Source: Delphinus delphis
Lineage: Eukaryota; Chordata; Mammalia; Artiodactyla; Delphinidae
Assembly: GCF_949987515.2 (NCBI RefSeq)
Contig: NC_082692.2
Coordinates: forward strand, 86,313,488 to 86,377,487
DNA: 64,000 nucleotides
Direction of reading: 5' to 3'
Shown: in pieces, positions 1 through 11,894 of the stretch
Layout: each line of letters begins with the position of its first letter
Position numbering within the stretch: the first letter of the stretch is position 1
The notes under the pieces: generated by a model
Told to the model about the DNA's origin: nothing
The model's input: only the letters and a program-made list of their open reading frames with translations
The model's database searches: none
Translations under genes and position numbers: made by a program

Positions 1-2214
1 CGCAGAAATCCTCTTAGCCTGTTGCAGATTATTTGAGGACGTGATCAGTGAGTAAATAACACTCAAAGACGGTCGCAAGCAGCTCTGCCCTTAGATGCGA
101 GCCCCTTGTCTTTAATCAGGGCTGAAAACCAGCTGAGTTTAATGGCGTCACACTGCCCGTCTCAGGTCCACTGAGTACAAGGATATTATAAAATAATTAG
201 GAAGTTGTTCTGAATCTTGGGTCTGAGCAGTAGGAAGTAAATAACGGAGCTTCCTAACTTTGGATCAGTGAGTATTAGGGAATTCCTGGATTGTTCTTTG
301 TATGGTCTGCCTTTGATCTTGCATACTTTATCCAGGTACTTTATCAAACATGAGCTCTTTGACCTGAAATCCAGTGATATCCATCACATTGAAAGGTTTT
401 TCTTTGTTTATATTCATTGGGATCATTTTCTATAAACCAGAACTAACTATATTTGAAAAAAAAAAAAAAAGTGTGTCACTTTTATCCCTGGAAAGGAGAG
501 AGAGAGAATTGGCCATGACTCAGGAGATAAACATGCTTATTGTTATGATTCTTTGGGTTGCCATTGGCGAAGCAATACACACAGAACCCAAGCCCGTATC
601 TAGAATGTTTTTACTATTAGAGCCTCTCGTAGCCAATCCCATCGCTTTTAAAATGTGTTTAAAAGCCATTCGCTTAAAAATGTTTTAAAACTCTTGCTAT
701 ATAATTAGATAGTAAATGCCTGTGGGTGTGTAATTGCCGCGCTGGGTACTAGACTGACTCACAAGAAGACAGCTGAAGCCCATGGGGGACATGCAGGTAG
801 CTCATCCCACAGGACATTTCCTGGCAGGTGAGCCAAGGCAGCTTCTTCAAGGGGTGAAAGACAGAACTCACATATTTACAGGTGAATTTGAGTCAAGAGC
901 AGACTTCTGTAGAAAGGGTAGATTTGACAAGGGCTAAAAGAGGAGCCTATGTAGAAAGATACGCTTGGATTCATGCGCTTAGGTTGCAGGGAATACAACT
1001 TAACTCAGACCAGCTAAGTAAAGGGCCAGGTGCCAGTCCCATGAACACATGGGTCAGATCATGCCAGGCCTCATGAGAACCATCTCTGGGCAGCTGCTCA
1101 GGATCAAAGCTCATTTCTTCATCCCTCAGAGTCCTCACGGTGTATGTTGTGTTGCTTGTCTTCATGCCCATCTGATTCCATTCCATCTGTCCGGCAATAA
1201 TGTCTGCTTGTACATGGCCCAACCCCAAGTCAGCACAACCTTACAAGCCCATGCCAGTGATGATGGGTTGTCTAGGTTTCTTAATTCGGATTCTTGAAGG
1301 TAAGAGAGAGAGGGGGATGGGGGGTTGGCCTGTCCCAGCCTATTAACTGATTCCCAGCCCAGCTATGAACTGGTTCTCTTTCGATGGGGAGACCACCCTT
1401 GATCCGGTCATCAGGGGCCGGGAGAGCAAGATCACATGGCATTTTCCTCTCTCAAACATGAACACCGAGGTCTGTCCCTTCTTTCAGAGCAATTTCTAGA
1501 AAAGTGGGGGTGGCCAGGGGAAGAAATGAAACCAGCCAAGTTTAGATGACAAGGCAGGGCATCCAGCCAGATGAGAAGCGCTAGGGCTCTGTCCACGAAG
1601 AGAGAGAAGAGCTGAAACGCGCATGGAATGTACATAGATCGTCCATGAGTTGATACTAGGGAGTCGGGAGGGTTTGCTGGGGCCACAGAGAGCAGGACAC
1701 ACAGTCACATGGAACAGGCCTCTTCAGAGGCCCTGTCAGGCCTTGCTCTCATCCTGCCTGGGTGTGCAACCACACTATATACTCACCTCACCAAAAGCTT
1801 CCAGCAGCTGGTAGTTGTGAATGTGTTTTGGGGTGGACGGGCCCAATTATTTGGTTTTAGGACTGTCCTGGAAAACTGGAAACAGATCATTGTTTTGGGA
1901 GTCTGAGAAGTTCATGAGCTCTGATACGAAGCTCAAGAATGAAGATCGTAGGGTCCTTGTGAGAAGGGGTTACGTCTACTTTGTCTTCATTGAGTGATTC
2001 CAGTGGGAGGGTTAGTGCCTTAACTGGAGTTGATCTTCAGAGGTGTTGGCTGGTTGGAGGAATGGGATTAAGAGACTGGAATGGAAGAAGGAAGGAAATG
2101 GAAGAGAAAGAGCACAGCCAGGAAAGTGAGAGGAAGGGATGTTGGGGAGAGAAAGGAGAGGGAGAAAGCAGAGAAGGGGGAAAGATACAGAGGGTAGAGG
2201 AACGTATACGCTTT

Positions 2215-2345
2215 GATTCTCCCATTCATTCAGTGGATATCTTTTGAGCATTTACCTGCTAGGTACCAGCCACGGGGCTAGGCAGAGGGGATGCGGCGGC
2301 ATGCAGAGGAGACAGAGTCTCTACTTTTACAAAACCTACCTTGTT
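2215..2345 (-). repeat. L2-like LINE fragment
   Basis: The sequence has the pattern CATTCATTCA... then a diverged 'gagcatttacctgctaggtacc' stretch and a closing '...acaaaacctaccttg'. This is the antisense 3' end of L2 LINEs (the common 'attcattcaacaaatatttattgagc' signature). It is strongly diverged. Confidence 0.5.
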
Positions 2346-3347
2346 TTGGGAGAGGTCAGCTTCCAAAGAGTAACAATGAGTCATTCAAAATCACAAATTG
2401 TGATCAGTGCTATGAAGGAAACAAACGAGAGGTTGAGAGAGCCACTGTCAAGGCTGGGGAGAGAGGGTTCCATCTTTAAATTGTGTGATCAGAGACATCT
2501 TCTTGGAGGAATGAATTGCCCTTTTCTGGAACAAGGTACATTCTGGAAGAAGGAAGAAGAGGAGGCTGGGAAAGCTCAGTTGCAGAATGAGACATTAAAA
2601 AACAAAGCAGAACAAACAAAACGCTATGAGTCGTGCAAACAGCCTCCGTTCTGTTGACATAGTGTAGTAAGTAAGTAGCAAGCCTATTCCACCAGGAAGT
2701 TAAAATGATCAGACATAAACTATTCCATAATCTTAGAGACCCCAAGAGTAGGAAATGATCAGAAATGTAAGGAGCAATCAATTCACACAGTACTTTGCAA
2801 GTAGTTAGGAGGCTCTGGAAATAAACGTAGACTCCGGAAAAGGATCGCTAAGGGATTTCAGACTCATAAATAATCAATTACTGAGCTTCTTTATCTACAT
2901 AAAATGGAGAGGAAAAATAGCAAAGACCCAGGGTTTGAAGAGAGATTGGCTTGAAAAAGATGTTTTTAATAAATTGCAGTGTTTTGAGGCTTTGGAATTT
3001 AAAAACCGTTCACTGTATTATTTCCTCAGCAGCAGAAAAAAATAACCTGCACATTTCACCATGCTGTCATTTTTAAACATTAGATTTTGACAGCCATGAT
3101 AATCTTGCTTAAACTAGATTCGTTTCGGTATAGTTATTCATCGTGTGCCAAATAACCATCATTAATCCACGCTCCGTGTTCATCAGCTGCTCTACAGAGG
3201 TTTTCCATCTTCAGCCCAGCCGAGGGTGCTGGTGTAGCCCCTCTCCTCCTCCTTGCCCCCATGGAGAAGGAGATTTCGCAGTGTAACCCACGCCAAATGT
3301 ATCTGTGAATAAAAAGGCACATCTGTTATTTTTACGTATGCACTCTT

Positions 3348-3678
3348 TTTTTTTTTAATTGGAGTATAATTGCTTTACAATGTCGTGTTAGTTTCTGCTG
3401 TACAGTGAAGTGAATCAGCTATATGTATACAGACATCCCCCAGCCTTGGGCCTCCCTCCCCCGCCCATCCCACCCATCTAGGTCATTACAGAGCACGGAG
3501 CTGAGCTCCCTGTGCTACACAGCAGGTTCCCACTAGCTATCTGTTTTACACATGGTAGTGTATTTATGTCAAACTTTATCTCCCACCCTAACCCTTCCCC
3601 CCTGTGTCTACACGTCCATTGTCTACGTCTGCGGCTCTATTTCTGCCCTGCAAATAGGTTCATGTAAATGTCCACCTG
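3348..3678 (-). mobile_element. L1 3'-UTR fragment, antisense, with TSD
   Basis: Starts with a T-run, then 'aattggagtataattgc', followed by the text typical of the artiodactyl/cetacean L1 3' UTR in reverse (stretches such as 'agcacggagctgagctccc' and 'cactagctatctgttttac'). TSD TGCACTCTT at 3339-3347 and 3679-3687. It is a 5'-truncated insertion without coding sequence. The same L1 region recurs, younger, at 49040. Confidence 0.85.
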
Positions 3679-4229
3679 TGCACTCTTGATTGCCCTTTCT
3701 TTTAGTAACAGCACGCAGTTCTCTCAGGGGAATTACTCTTCGCCCATTGCATGCAGTCTTAGAGCCCTGCCCGCCCCTGACTCGCACTTAACTAGTCAGA
3801 CCATCTCCTGGGAACCTGAGTCTGGGAATCCAAGAGCAGAAAGTGGGCAAGGCTGGTCCATCCTGGCAGCAATGCCGAGAAGCTGACATTAATTAGTCCC
3901 CACACCCAGATCCCAGGAGCCACCCCACTTCCTGCCCCAATTCAGCTTTCCCTCTGATTTTTTGAGCTACCTCCTCTCTTTCCAAAGGAAAAAAAATATT
4001 TTTTGCCTCACATGCTAGAATCAAAGTTGATTACTTGCAACCTAATAAAGATTTATATATCTTGAATATTTTAGGACAAAGCAGTCTATTTATATAACAA
4101 CTTTCCTACCATTATCTTACCTCTTTGAGGAAATCGAGTTTGCCCCCCCCAAAAAAAATTAAATGCTTTATCTTTTCTAAAACACACTCTGATTTCCAAA
4201 CTCTTCGCCATGATCAGGCCATTTTCTCC

Positions 4230-4470
4230 TCCTCAAATGCTCTTCCAGGCTTCTAACTGTCAGAATCCTATCCTTACTATATAAGTCTAAGTTTAAGTAA
4301 AGCTTTACCAAAATGCCTTCCTTTTATAAACTCTGATAAAAAATGTTCATTTCTAAAAAAAAAAAATGTTCATTTCTGTACTATCTCCCTTAGAAGAGTA
4401 TAAATTCCCGAAGGGCAGGGGCAGTGCCATATCACCCAGTGACACCAATGCCTTGCATTGTGGTGAACAA
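4230..4470 (+). repeat. L2-like LINE fragment
   Basis: Diverged text in sense orientation with 'gctcttccaggcttc' and 'aattcccgaagggcagggg' resembles the 3' part of L2 ('...tgagggcaggga...'). A duplicated 'aaaaatgttcatttct' flanks an A-run near 4340-4376, a local duplication or slippage event. Confidence 0.4.
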
Positions 4471-4867
4471 ATACTTGTTTCAGTTCTATTCTCACGGAAT
4501 TTCACGTTTCTTCCTCTGGAAAATTCTGAAGGGAAGGTAAACACGTGAATTGAATTCTGTCTGGGACCGAATTTCACATGTGATATTCAGTAGCTGTGGT
4601 TCCTAGCTGATCTTCGGGAAATCTACAAACCCCTAAATTTGTAAGCAGATATTCTTCATATATTTTTCCAAAGACAGAGTCTAAAGCTTTCATTAGATTC
4701 TCAGAGAGATCTGTGACTCATAAAAGGTTAAGAAAGTCTGGCCACCTGCATGTCTAGAGGCAATTGGTGTAAAACATTTACCACCAATGTGCTATGTGTC
4801 TAGAAGGATGCCAGGCGCATTCCATTTAAGTTACCTTGTTTTATCCTTCTAGTAGCCTAATGCAATA

Positions 4868-5220
4868 GTTCTTGTTACGGCAATAGCAATGATAATAGTA
4901 ATGATCACAGCTTACATTTACGGGGTGTACCTTCTGTGTGCAGTGAGCACTGTTCCAAGTACTTCTATATATGAACTCATTTAATACTTCCCCAAATCCT
5001 ACGAGTGATATTTACAATTCTTCCCCTTTTACAGATAATGAAACTGAGGCCCAGAAAAATCATGCCATTTGCTTGAGTTCATGCAACTAATGGCAGAGTT
5101 TTGTACTGAAACCCAACAGCTTGACTCTAAAGCTTGCTTCTTAGCCACTCTGCTGTTAGGTCACAGCTAACACGTGGTAGAGCTGGGATTCAAATCTGCA
5201 TCATTTAACTTCTCTTCAGT
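4868..5220 (-). repeat. MIR SINE(s), antisense
   Basis: Contains 'cttttacagataatgaaact', 'gaggcccagaaa' and 'tggtagagctgggattcaaa', the antisense MIR core. The 'gagctgggattc' part appears after a second start at about 5160, so two MIR fragments or one interrupted copy may be present. Confidence 0.7.
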
Positions 5221-5329
5221 GCTTCTAAACTGAGGCCAAGGGTTTCAGCAACTCACCCAAGTTTTTAGAACTAGGAGGTGGTAGAAGCCAACTCTGAACC
5301 TACCTGTCTTATTACAAAGCCTTTCGGAA

Positions 5330-6075
5330 GAATTTCAGTAAAGTAGGTGTTAACTCTTCACTAAATGTTGGACAGAATTCGCCTGTGAAGCCATCTGGTC
5401 CTGGACTTTTGTTTGTTGGAAGATTTTTTAATCACAGTTTCAATTTCAGTACTTGTGATTGGTCTGTTCATAGTTTCTGTTTCTTCCTGGTTCAGTCTTG
5501 GAAGAATTTGTCCTTTCTAAGAATTTGTCCATTTCTTCCAGGTTATCCATTAATTGGCATGTAGTTGCTTGCAGTAGTCTCTTATGATCCTTTGTATTTC
5601 TGTGGTGTCCATTGTACCTTCTCCTTTTTCATTTCTAATTTTATTGATTTGAGTCCTCTCCCTTTTTTTCTTGATGAGTCTGGCTCAGGGTTTATCGATT
5701 TTGTTTATTTTCTCAAAGAACCAGCTTTTAGTTTCAGTGATCTTTGCTCTTGTTTTCTTCATCTCTATTTCATTTATTTCTGCTCTGATCTTTATGGCTT
5801 CTTTCCTTCTACTACCTTTGGGTTTTGTTTGTTCTTCTTTCTCTAGTTCCTTTAGGTGTTTATTTGAGATTTTTCTTGTTTCTTGAGGTAAAATTGTATT
5901 GCTATAAACTTCCCTCATAGAACTGCTTTTGCTGCATCCCATAGGTTTTGGATTGTCATATTTTCGTTGTTATTTGTCTCTAGGTATTTTTTGATTTCCT
6001 ATTTGATTTCTTCAGGGATCCATCAGTTATTTAGTAACATATTGTTTAGACTCTATGTCTTTGTGTTTTGCCTTT
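5330..6075 (-). mobile_element. L1 ORF2 fragment, antisense
   Basis: Read on the minus strand, this encodes diverged L1 ORF2p between the endonuclease and reverse transcriptase domains: segments such as [14 protein letters not shown] (near 5685) and [13 protein letters not shown] (near 5395). Frames shift between the blocks and the part between them is shortened, so it is a dead relic. No TSD was seen. Confidence 0.85.
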
Positions 6076-6189
6076 GAGTGATGCCCTCATTGGGCTCGGT
6101 CCTCTCAGGAGGCTGCAAAGAGAGGAAAAGTTTTCTTTTTGTAGTAGAGTCCTTAAACTACTTAGGAAGAGGCAAAAAACCTTCATCAC

Positions 6190-6265
6190 CAATCTTAAAC
6201 TCCATGAAGGCAGGACCTGTACACATAGCAGGCATTTGATAAATATTTGTTCATTCCATCAATCC
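6190..6265 (+). repeat. L2 3'-end fragment
   Basis: 'tgaaggcaggacctgtacac' followed by 'aggcatttgataaatatttg' and 'ttcattcc' is the sense 3' end of L2. Confidence 0.5.
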
Positions 6266-6746
6266 GTGCGTTTACAAAAACAGAGGTAGTGTCTAGGGCA
6301 ATTCATTCAGGAGAGAATACTGGCAGGTGCTTAAGCAGGGACTGCAAATCCAAATGGCCGGGCAGGTATCAGAAAGGAGTGAGGTGACTCATGGGATTAA
6401 AAAAAAGGCAGCTGTTGGGCTGGGGTCAGGTCACAGTTCAGAAGCACAAAAGCATGTTTAGATATTTTCACTCCCACTATCCTCACATCCACCCTCTTCA
6501 CGGAAGTGCAGCAAAGTCACACAACTAATAGAGGAGTTGGGATTCAGACCTTGATAGTATAACTTCATGATGAGCACCGCTCTCTCCCAGCTGTGGATTA
6601 TGTATGCGCAAGCGTGGAGGTGAATGCAGGTAAGGGAAACATCCTGGTGGAATGGAGTTCTCCCAAGAGAAGGAAAGTCTCATCGTGTGTTGTGAACAGT
6701 TAGGAATTAGAGGGTGCTTGGATGTCACAGCAGTCTGTGAGTTTTA

Positions 6747-6873
6747 TGTTTTGTTTTGTTTTGTGGCCGCGCCACGCGGCTTGCGAGATCTTAGTTCCAC
6801 AACCAGGGATTGAACCTGCGCCCTCGGCAGTGAAAGCTCCAAGTCCTAATCCCTGGACTGCCGGGGAATTCCC
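6747..6873 (-). mobile_element. Short tRNA-derived SINE (older CHR-type), antisense
   Basis: A TTTTG-repeat tail on the left is followed by the reverse complement of a tRNA-like unit: 'gattgaacc' is the B box in reverse, and 'ggactgccggggaattcccc' the head. The GGGAATTCCC head differs from the GGGCTTCCC head of most other copies, so this is a different subfamily. Only the tRNA-related part (about 110 bases) is present. Confidence 0.75.
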
Positions 6874-7286
6874 CAGTGGCATGTGATTTCTGAATGGTAG
6901 AAATATTACACACCATCTGCCAGAGGGGATGTGCGATGACGTCTTCATTCTTTGCTTTCCATCTCGAAGGTTTCTGTAAATAACCTCTAAGCAGGGGTCC
7001 TTTCCATGAGAAGGGAATGACATCAACCCAACCAACAAGCACATCTTTATGACGCTCTTCTGACACTGGTAATTGATTTGCTCTAAGCCTTCTGTGCTGT
7101 CACTCGGGGCCTTTCTTATGGTCAGTGGCACACGTTTGCAGAGAACTTTGATCCATCCTCCTCTAGCCCCGGCCCTTAAAGGCACCAGGAAGGAGGAGCC
7201 AGGAAGCTCAGGGGTTATGAGCTTATTGCTGATTTTATACTCCCTCGTCACCAAGAAGAAATTTACTGAGTCCATCAGGGTTAGAG

Positions 7287-7481
7287 CAGAGTTTCTCGAC
7301 CTTGGCACTACTACAGTGGTGGGGCTTGCTGTTCACTGAGGATATTTATAGCATCCTGGCCTCTACCCACCAGATGCCAGTAGCAGCCTCGTCATGTATG
7401 ACGAACAATGTCTCCCTCCAAACACTGCCAGGTGGTCCCGGGAGACTGCAGGGTAGCATCACCCCTGGCTAAGAACCACAG
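7287..7481 (-). mobile_element. MER20-like hAT MITE, antisense
   Basis: Ends CAGAGTTTCTCGACC and AAGAACCACAG, with internal 'ctggcctctacccaccagat' and 'aatgtctccctccaaacact'. These correspond to the antisense of the 219-bp non-autonomous Charlie element MER20. TSD of 8 bases with one mismatch: GGTTAGAG at 7279-7286 and GCTTAGAG at 7482-7489. Confidence 0.8.
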
Positions 7482-7656
7482 GCTTAGAGATGCAAACACG
7501 CACAAGGACACATGTGCACATGCTCACCCACAGTGTATATAGTCACCTTGACAGGGGGACTTCTTTTTGTGTTGCTTTTTGTTGTTGTTTTCCTATTGTA
7601 GTATTTTGTTTCTTGTTTTTTTCCTTCACTTCGTTTCTGTTGGTTGGTTGCTTTTT

Positions 7657-7868
7657 TTTTTTTTTTTTTTTTTTTTGCTGTACGCGGACCTCTAACTGCT
7701 GTGGCCTCTCCCGTTGCAGAGCACAGGCTCCGGACGCACAGGCCCAGCGGCCACGGCTCACGGGCCCAGCAGCTCCGCGGCATGTGGGATCCTCCCGGAA
7801 CGGGGCACGAACCTGTGTCCCCTGCATCAGCAGGCAGACTCCCAACCACTGCGCCACCAGGGAAGCCC
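7657..7868 (-). mobile_element. CHR-type SINE, antisense, young form
   Basis: A T-run is followed by the antisense GC-rich unit (GCTGTACGCGGACC...) ending in CACCAGGGAAGCCC. TSD TGGTTGGTTGCTTTTT (16 bases) at 7641-7656 and 7869-7884, perfect. Minus-strand B box reads GGTTCGTGCC. The insertion is 0.56 kb upstream of the GXYLT2 exon at 8432. Confidence 0.93.
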
Positions 7869-7964
7869 TGGTTGGTTGCTTTTTAATCTGAAGAAGAACC
7901 TTTGCTTCAATCTTGACTCTAATTTTTCAAGTTGGTCCATTTCACAAAACCTTTTCAAAGAGTT

Positions 7965-8180
7965 GATTGTAACTGCTAATGCTATGGACCACCGCCGTGT
8001 GCTTGTCAGTCTGCTATGCATTTTACATGAGCTTTTTAAAAATTGAATCATCAAAATAACAGGGCAATCCTGTTACATCCATCTTGCGGATGAGGAAATT
8101 GAAACACAGGCCGGTTAAGTCACTGGACCCAGGTTGCACTGATTTTGAGTGACAGAGTTGGGATTCTGATCCAGGCTGTC
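7965..8180 (-). repeat. MIR SINE, antisense
   Basis: 'catcttgcggatgaggaaat', then 'gacagagttgggattctgat', matches the antisense MIR core. Diverged but colinear. Confidence 0.6.
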
Positions 8181-8431
8181 TGCTGCCCTCATTTGCCTTC
8201 TTGTCTAAGATGCTATATTGCCCTCCCCTTTGGGGTGAAATCTCCAACATCACTAATGTGTGCTCCTTCAGTTCCTGATCTCAGAATATCGACAAACGTG
8301 GTAAAATCTGAGCTACAAGTCACAATCACAGTCACGCGCTTTGAAATCCCGTGTGGTGTGCAGTTTATGGAAACGTTGGTTTCGTCGCTGACACTGATTG
8401 TACACACATATCTTTCTCTTGTCACCACCAG

Positions 8432-8604
8432 AGTGTCTGTACGTGTTCCCCTGCCAGTGGAACTACCGTCCTGATCACTGCATGTACGGAAGCAATTGCA
8501 GAGCGGCCGAGCGGGAAGGCGTGTCTGTCCTGCATGGGAACCGAGGCGTCTACCATGATGAGAAGCAGCCAACTTTCAAAGCGCTCTATGAAGCAATCCG
8601 AGAT
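8432..8604 (+). CDS. GXYLT2: GXYLT2 penultimate coding exon (glucoside xylosyltransferase 2)
   Basis: GXYLT2 is a type II membrane glycosyltransferase of family GT8. It adds xylose in alpha-1,3 linkage to O-linked glucose on EGF repeats of Notch and similar proteins, in the secretory pathway. The exon follows a CAG acceptor (8429-8431) and stops before a GTAAGT donor (8605). It begins two bases into a codon, completing a Glu, and reads 57 further codons in phase, including the blocks [35 protein letters not shown] and ALYEAIRD. These match the C-terminal part of the GXYLT1/2 catalytic domain as I remember it. The His in LHGNRG may be the C-terminal metal-binding His of GT8 enzymes; that is inference. 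GXYLT2 is preferred over GXYLT1 because of the wording of the sequence and because PPP4R2 lies next downstream, as on human 3p13. The 173-base length and clean splice sites argue against a processed pseudogene. Upstream exons were not found in the window. Confidence 0.95.
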
Positions 8605-9276
8605 GTAAGTGTGTTCTCACCCCCCATTCAGCAGACATGTACTTAGCAGCATGAAGCAGTGCAGGTGCTGTGGTCACCCGTCCCTTTGAAGGCCAAATAA
8701 TTCCCAGAAGCATTGAGTTCTACTGCTTTTCCCCAACCTCACTCACGCTACGTCACTCCATCCACTTGCCACCTGGTACCATACTTTGTCCACTCTTGAC
8801 TTAATATTTCCAAGAAAGTCACTCATTTCTTTTTCTCTGAAATAAATTCGCTGAAGGAGGAAGTGTCCTATCAGACAGAGAAACCCTTGGTAACTGACTA
8901 CACTGCTGAACTGAACGAATAAGCATTTTCAGAACTCTAATGGAAAACTCATGAATTCATAAAAGTGCTAACAAAAGATCAAGATGAAAACAAAAATTAA
9001 TTACATGGGACTGAGTGAACTGATGAGGATGATTATAATTTTGGTGACTTTCTGTTTGAATTAAAAAAAAAAATCCCCCCCAAAAAAGAAGAGAACAGTA
9101 AGCAAAAAAAAAAAAAAGAAAGAGAAACTCTGTGCTATTTGCCGTAATAAAGGGTCAGAGGTTAGGATATAGGTAATACAATAAAAATAAAATATTATGC
9201 AGCTCAAGCTAAGTGTGTTGCCTGGTTGCCAGCTCCACCCTATTGACCAAGCAGGTGTCGAGGTGGTCATTTAGGA

Positions 9277-9511
9277 CAGCGGTCCCCAACCTTTTTGGCA
9301 CCAGGGACGCATTACAAGGAAGATGATTTTTCCACGGATTGGGTGGGAGGCTGGGAGGGCGTGGGGGATGGTTCAGGCGGTAATGCCAGCGACGGGGAGC
9401 GGCACATGAAGCTTCGCTTGCTTGCCCACCGCTCACCTCCTGCTGTGCAGCCCGGCTCCTAACAGGCCGCGGACCGGTACCAGTCCAAGGACCAGGAGTT
9501 GGGGACTCCTG
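9277..9511 (+). mobile_element. MER1-like hAT-Charlie MITE with 8-bp TSD
   Basis: Terminal inverted ends CAGCGGTCCCCAAC and GTTGGGGACTCCTG bound a 235-base element with 'tttttggcaccagggac' and 'aggccgcggaccggtacc' inside. TSD ATTTAGGA at 9269-9276 and AGTTAGGA at 9512-9519 (7 of 8), the 8-base size expected for hAT elements. No transposase is encoded. Confidence 0.88.
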
Positions 9512-10267
9512 AGTTAGGACCAGGAGCCAAACCAAAGTGACAATCAAGTCTTTATTTATGGACTGCCACAGTGCGAGCAAGAGGCAAGAAGAGGCACCAG
9601 CTCTCGGTGGTCCATTTTTATCCACCAAAGGATGCTGGCTGAGGGTCAAGTGGCTGCAGCACGGAGGCAGGAATATCTCCTGAATAAAAGGCTTTTGCAT
9701 CTTTACGGGCCCAGGAATCTTGGGGAAGAGGAGAGGGAAGGAAGAGGGGAGGAGGAGAAAGGTACCCCCCCACACACCTCCCAAAGGAGGCCTCCACATG
9801 GAGGTGCTTGGGGCAGGGATGCAAACATGCGTATAAGCCAGGGTGGCTCATACACACAAAGAAAACTGCAGCTCGCTGCCATGCACCAAGTCTGGGAGGA
9901 CAGCTTTCCCCCGAGACATGCCAGACAGCCTTGTAATTGCCTCTGGCTGAGTGTGAAGATCACACCAACTATTCTGGCCTGGAGCTGAGGCGCCCCCTCT
10001 TACTCCCTTGAAGAGGTTGATTTTAGCAGGAGCAGTTAAGACCTATGTGAACTATCTTCTTGCAGTAACTGGGAAGGTCGAAAGGACCTTGCTTTGTGGT
10101 TCACCACCTAATATCACGTCAAGTACTGCCTGCTGGTACCTGCATCCCTCACTTTGGGAAACACTGCTTTCCACATTGCCTTTCACCTTGAAGTTGGTGG
10201 GGCAGAACCAGCAACAGCTACTTTCAGAGATTTCCCTTTTGAAACTTTCATTCCAAAACGTAGAGTG

Positions 10268-10615
10268 TAGGGGTCGGCCAACTTGGGCCAAATATTGGGC
10301 CAAATCTGGCCCGTTTTTGTAAGACATGTGGGGTAAGAATGGTTTCTTAAATAGTTGGGAAAAAAATGAACAGAAGAATATTTCGTAACACAGTTTTATG
10401 AACTGTGTAACTGTGTAACAAAGTTTTATGAAATTCAAATTTCTCTGTTCATATAGTCTTATCGGGACACAGCAACAACTGTTCATGTTACGTATTGTCT
10501 GTGGCCACCGATATGCTACAAAGGCAAAGATGAGTAGCTGTGACAGACTGTACGGCCCACAGAGTCTGAAATATTTACTATCTAGCCCTTTACCGAAAAA
10601 ATTTGCCAACCCCTG
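10268..10615 (-). mobile_element. hAT-Charlie MITE (AGGGGTCGGC / CCAACCCCTG ends)
   Basis: The ends TAGGGGTCGGCCAAC and TTGCCAACCCCTG are inverted repeats, and the inner text ('gggccaaatctggcccg', 'gaaatatttactatctagcc') is the well-known antisense pattern of a Charlie-type non-autonomous element. No convincing TSD. It carries a local 30-base duplication (10385-10432). Confidence 0.8.
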
Positions 10616-11334
10616 ACAGAAGGCATGTAGATTTTATTAGAGGGTTTTTTCCTTGGGGATCTGGGAACCCTCATGATTCATGAAAAGGATTGGGCAGGAG
10701 TGAGGTGAGGGTGAATCCTGCAACACCGTAATGCATTTTTGCACGTATGAAAGTATGCATTTTGCTAAGGAGAATCCCAGAGAATTCCAATTCTGGAATC
10801 CCCAGAATTGTCTTCTGTGGAGGGAAAGAATTTCACGTGCCAATAAACTAACACCTCTTTTTTCTCCTGGGATTCCTGCTGTTGTTTCTCCAAAGCCAGG
10901 TGATTTAATTACACAGAAAATTTGTTCTGTACTTAGTGATATCACATTTAGATATTCAAACACTGACTCCAGGTGCACATCCATTCAGGAGTACAAATGG
11001 AAGGTCCATAAGAATGCAGCAGACGTGGATATCAGAGCCATGCCCCAGGTTGTTCTGTACTCTGTCAGCCCTGGCCTGGGATTGAGCAACTATGGTTCTA
11101 GAGTTACAATCGGTCTTGTTTGTTTTCTGGGTGGATCAGAAAGAGGGCCAAATAACTGTTTCATAAATGATTCTGCATAATACACTCACTGATTTTCCTC
11201 AGTTGGGACTAAAAAGACAATTTTCGTTCACGCATTTCAATCAGGACAGTCACTAACCCCATCCTGAAATTCAAGTAAATATAGACAGACTTCATCATAA
11301 AAGACCTATTTCTCCACTTGCCACTGTGCACCCC

Positions 11335-11565
11335 AGTGCAGTGGAGTCAGGGCTTGGCTTTAGGCATCGACAGACCTGAGTTCAGGTCCCAATTTTGTCC
11401 CTTTCTGGTGATTAGTCATTAACTCTGTGCTCTTGACTTACTGAGCCTCAGTTTCCTCATCTGTGAAATGGGGATAATAATATTATCTACCTCATAAAAC
11501 GTGTTGTGAGAATTCAACAAAATGATTGTTTTTACACTTTTAGTACAGCACCCGACATAGAGTTG
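11335..11565 (+). repeat. MIR SINE, sense
   Basis: 'cctgagttcaggtccc', 'gagcctcagtttcctcatct', 'gtgaaatggggataataata' and 'gtgttgtgagaattcaacaa' follow the MIR consensus in order. Confidence 0.9.
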
Positions 11566-11654
11566 TTCTCAATAATTAGAAGTTTCACACTCTTTTCTTT
11601 TCTTATCTTGTCCACATTTTCTCACTTGCTCTCTCCCTTCCCCTCTATAAATAC

Positions 11655-11812
11655 TTTTCCTCTCTCTCTCTTTCGCTGTATGTCTCTTTCTTCCTTCCTC
11701 TCTCTCTGAAAATATTCCTCCTGTCCCTCCCTCTTCCTTCTCTTCCCTCCCCTTCTCTCTCTCTCTCTCTCCCTCTCACACACACACACAAACACACATA
11801 CTCACATACCCT
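11655..11812. repeat. Compound (CT)n / (CA)n microsatellite
   Basis: Interrupted CT/CCTT-rich tract (about 11655-11776) runs directly into CA repeats (11777-11800). Long apparent ORFs on either strand here are low-complexity. Confidence 0.9.
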
Positions 11813-11894
11813 AACTCTGTGTGTATGTTTGTGTGAAGGGTAAGTGTGATCTTCCCCCATCATGACCCAAGGAAAATTATATATGAGGCAGACA

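Larger units (their letters stand above)
1..8431 (+). other. GXYLT2: GXYLT2 intron (3' part) in which the repeats below are embedded
   Basis: Everything before the acceptor at 8431 is taken as intron of GXYLT2, because the exon at 8432 begins in mid-codon and no earlier GXYLT2 exon was recognised. The expected preceding exon should end just before the Glu of the ECLYVFP block; a W-G-D-Q-D-type segment was searched for by eye and not found. The stretches 1-2200, 2350-3335, 3690-4230 and 6270-6740 hold only short ORFs without recognisable families, apart from a likely MIR scrap near 6480-6570. Confidence 0.7.

Noticed and set aside
7490..7891. ORFs of 60-138 codons repeated through the window with shared peptide text (GHGSRAQPLRGM and variants)
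   Set aside because: They are translations of CHR SINE copies, not genes.
9209..9799. 196-codon minus-strand ORF as a novel gene
   Set aside because: It overlaps the MER1-like MITE and pyrimidine-rich text, has no recognisable domain and no splice or promoter context.
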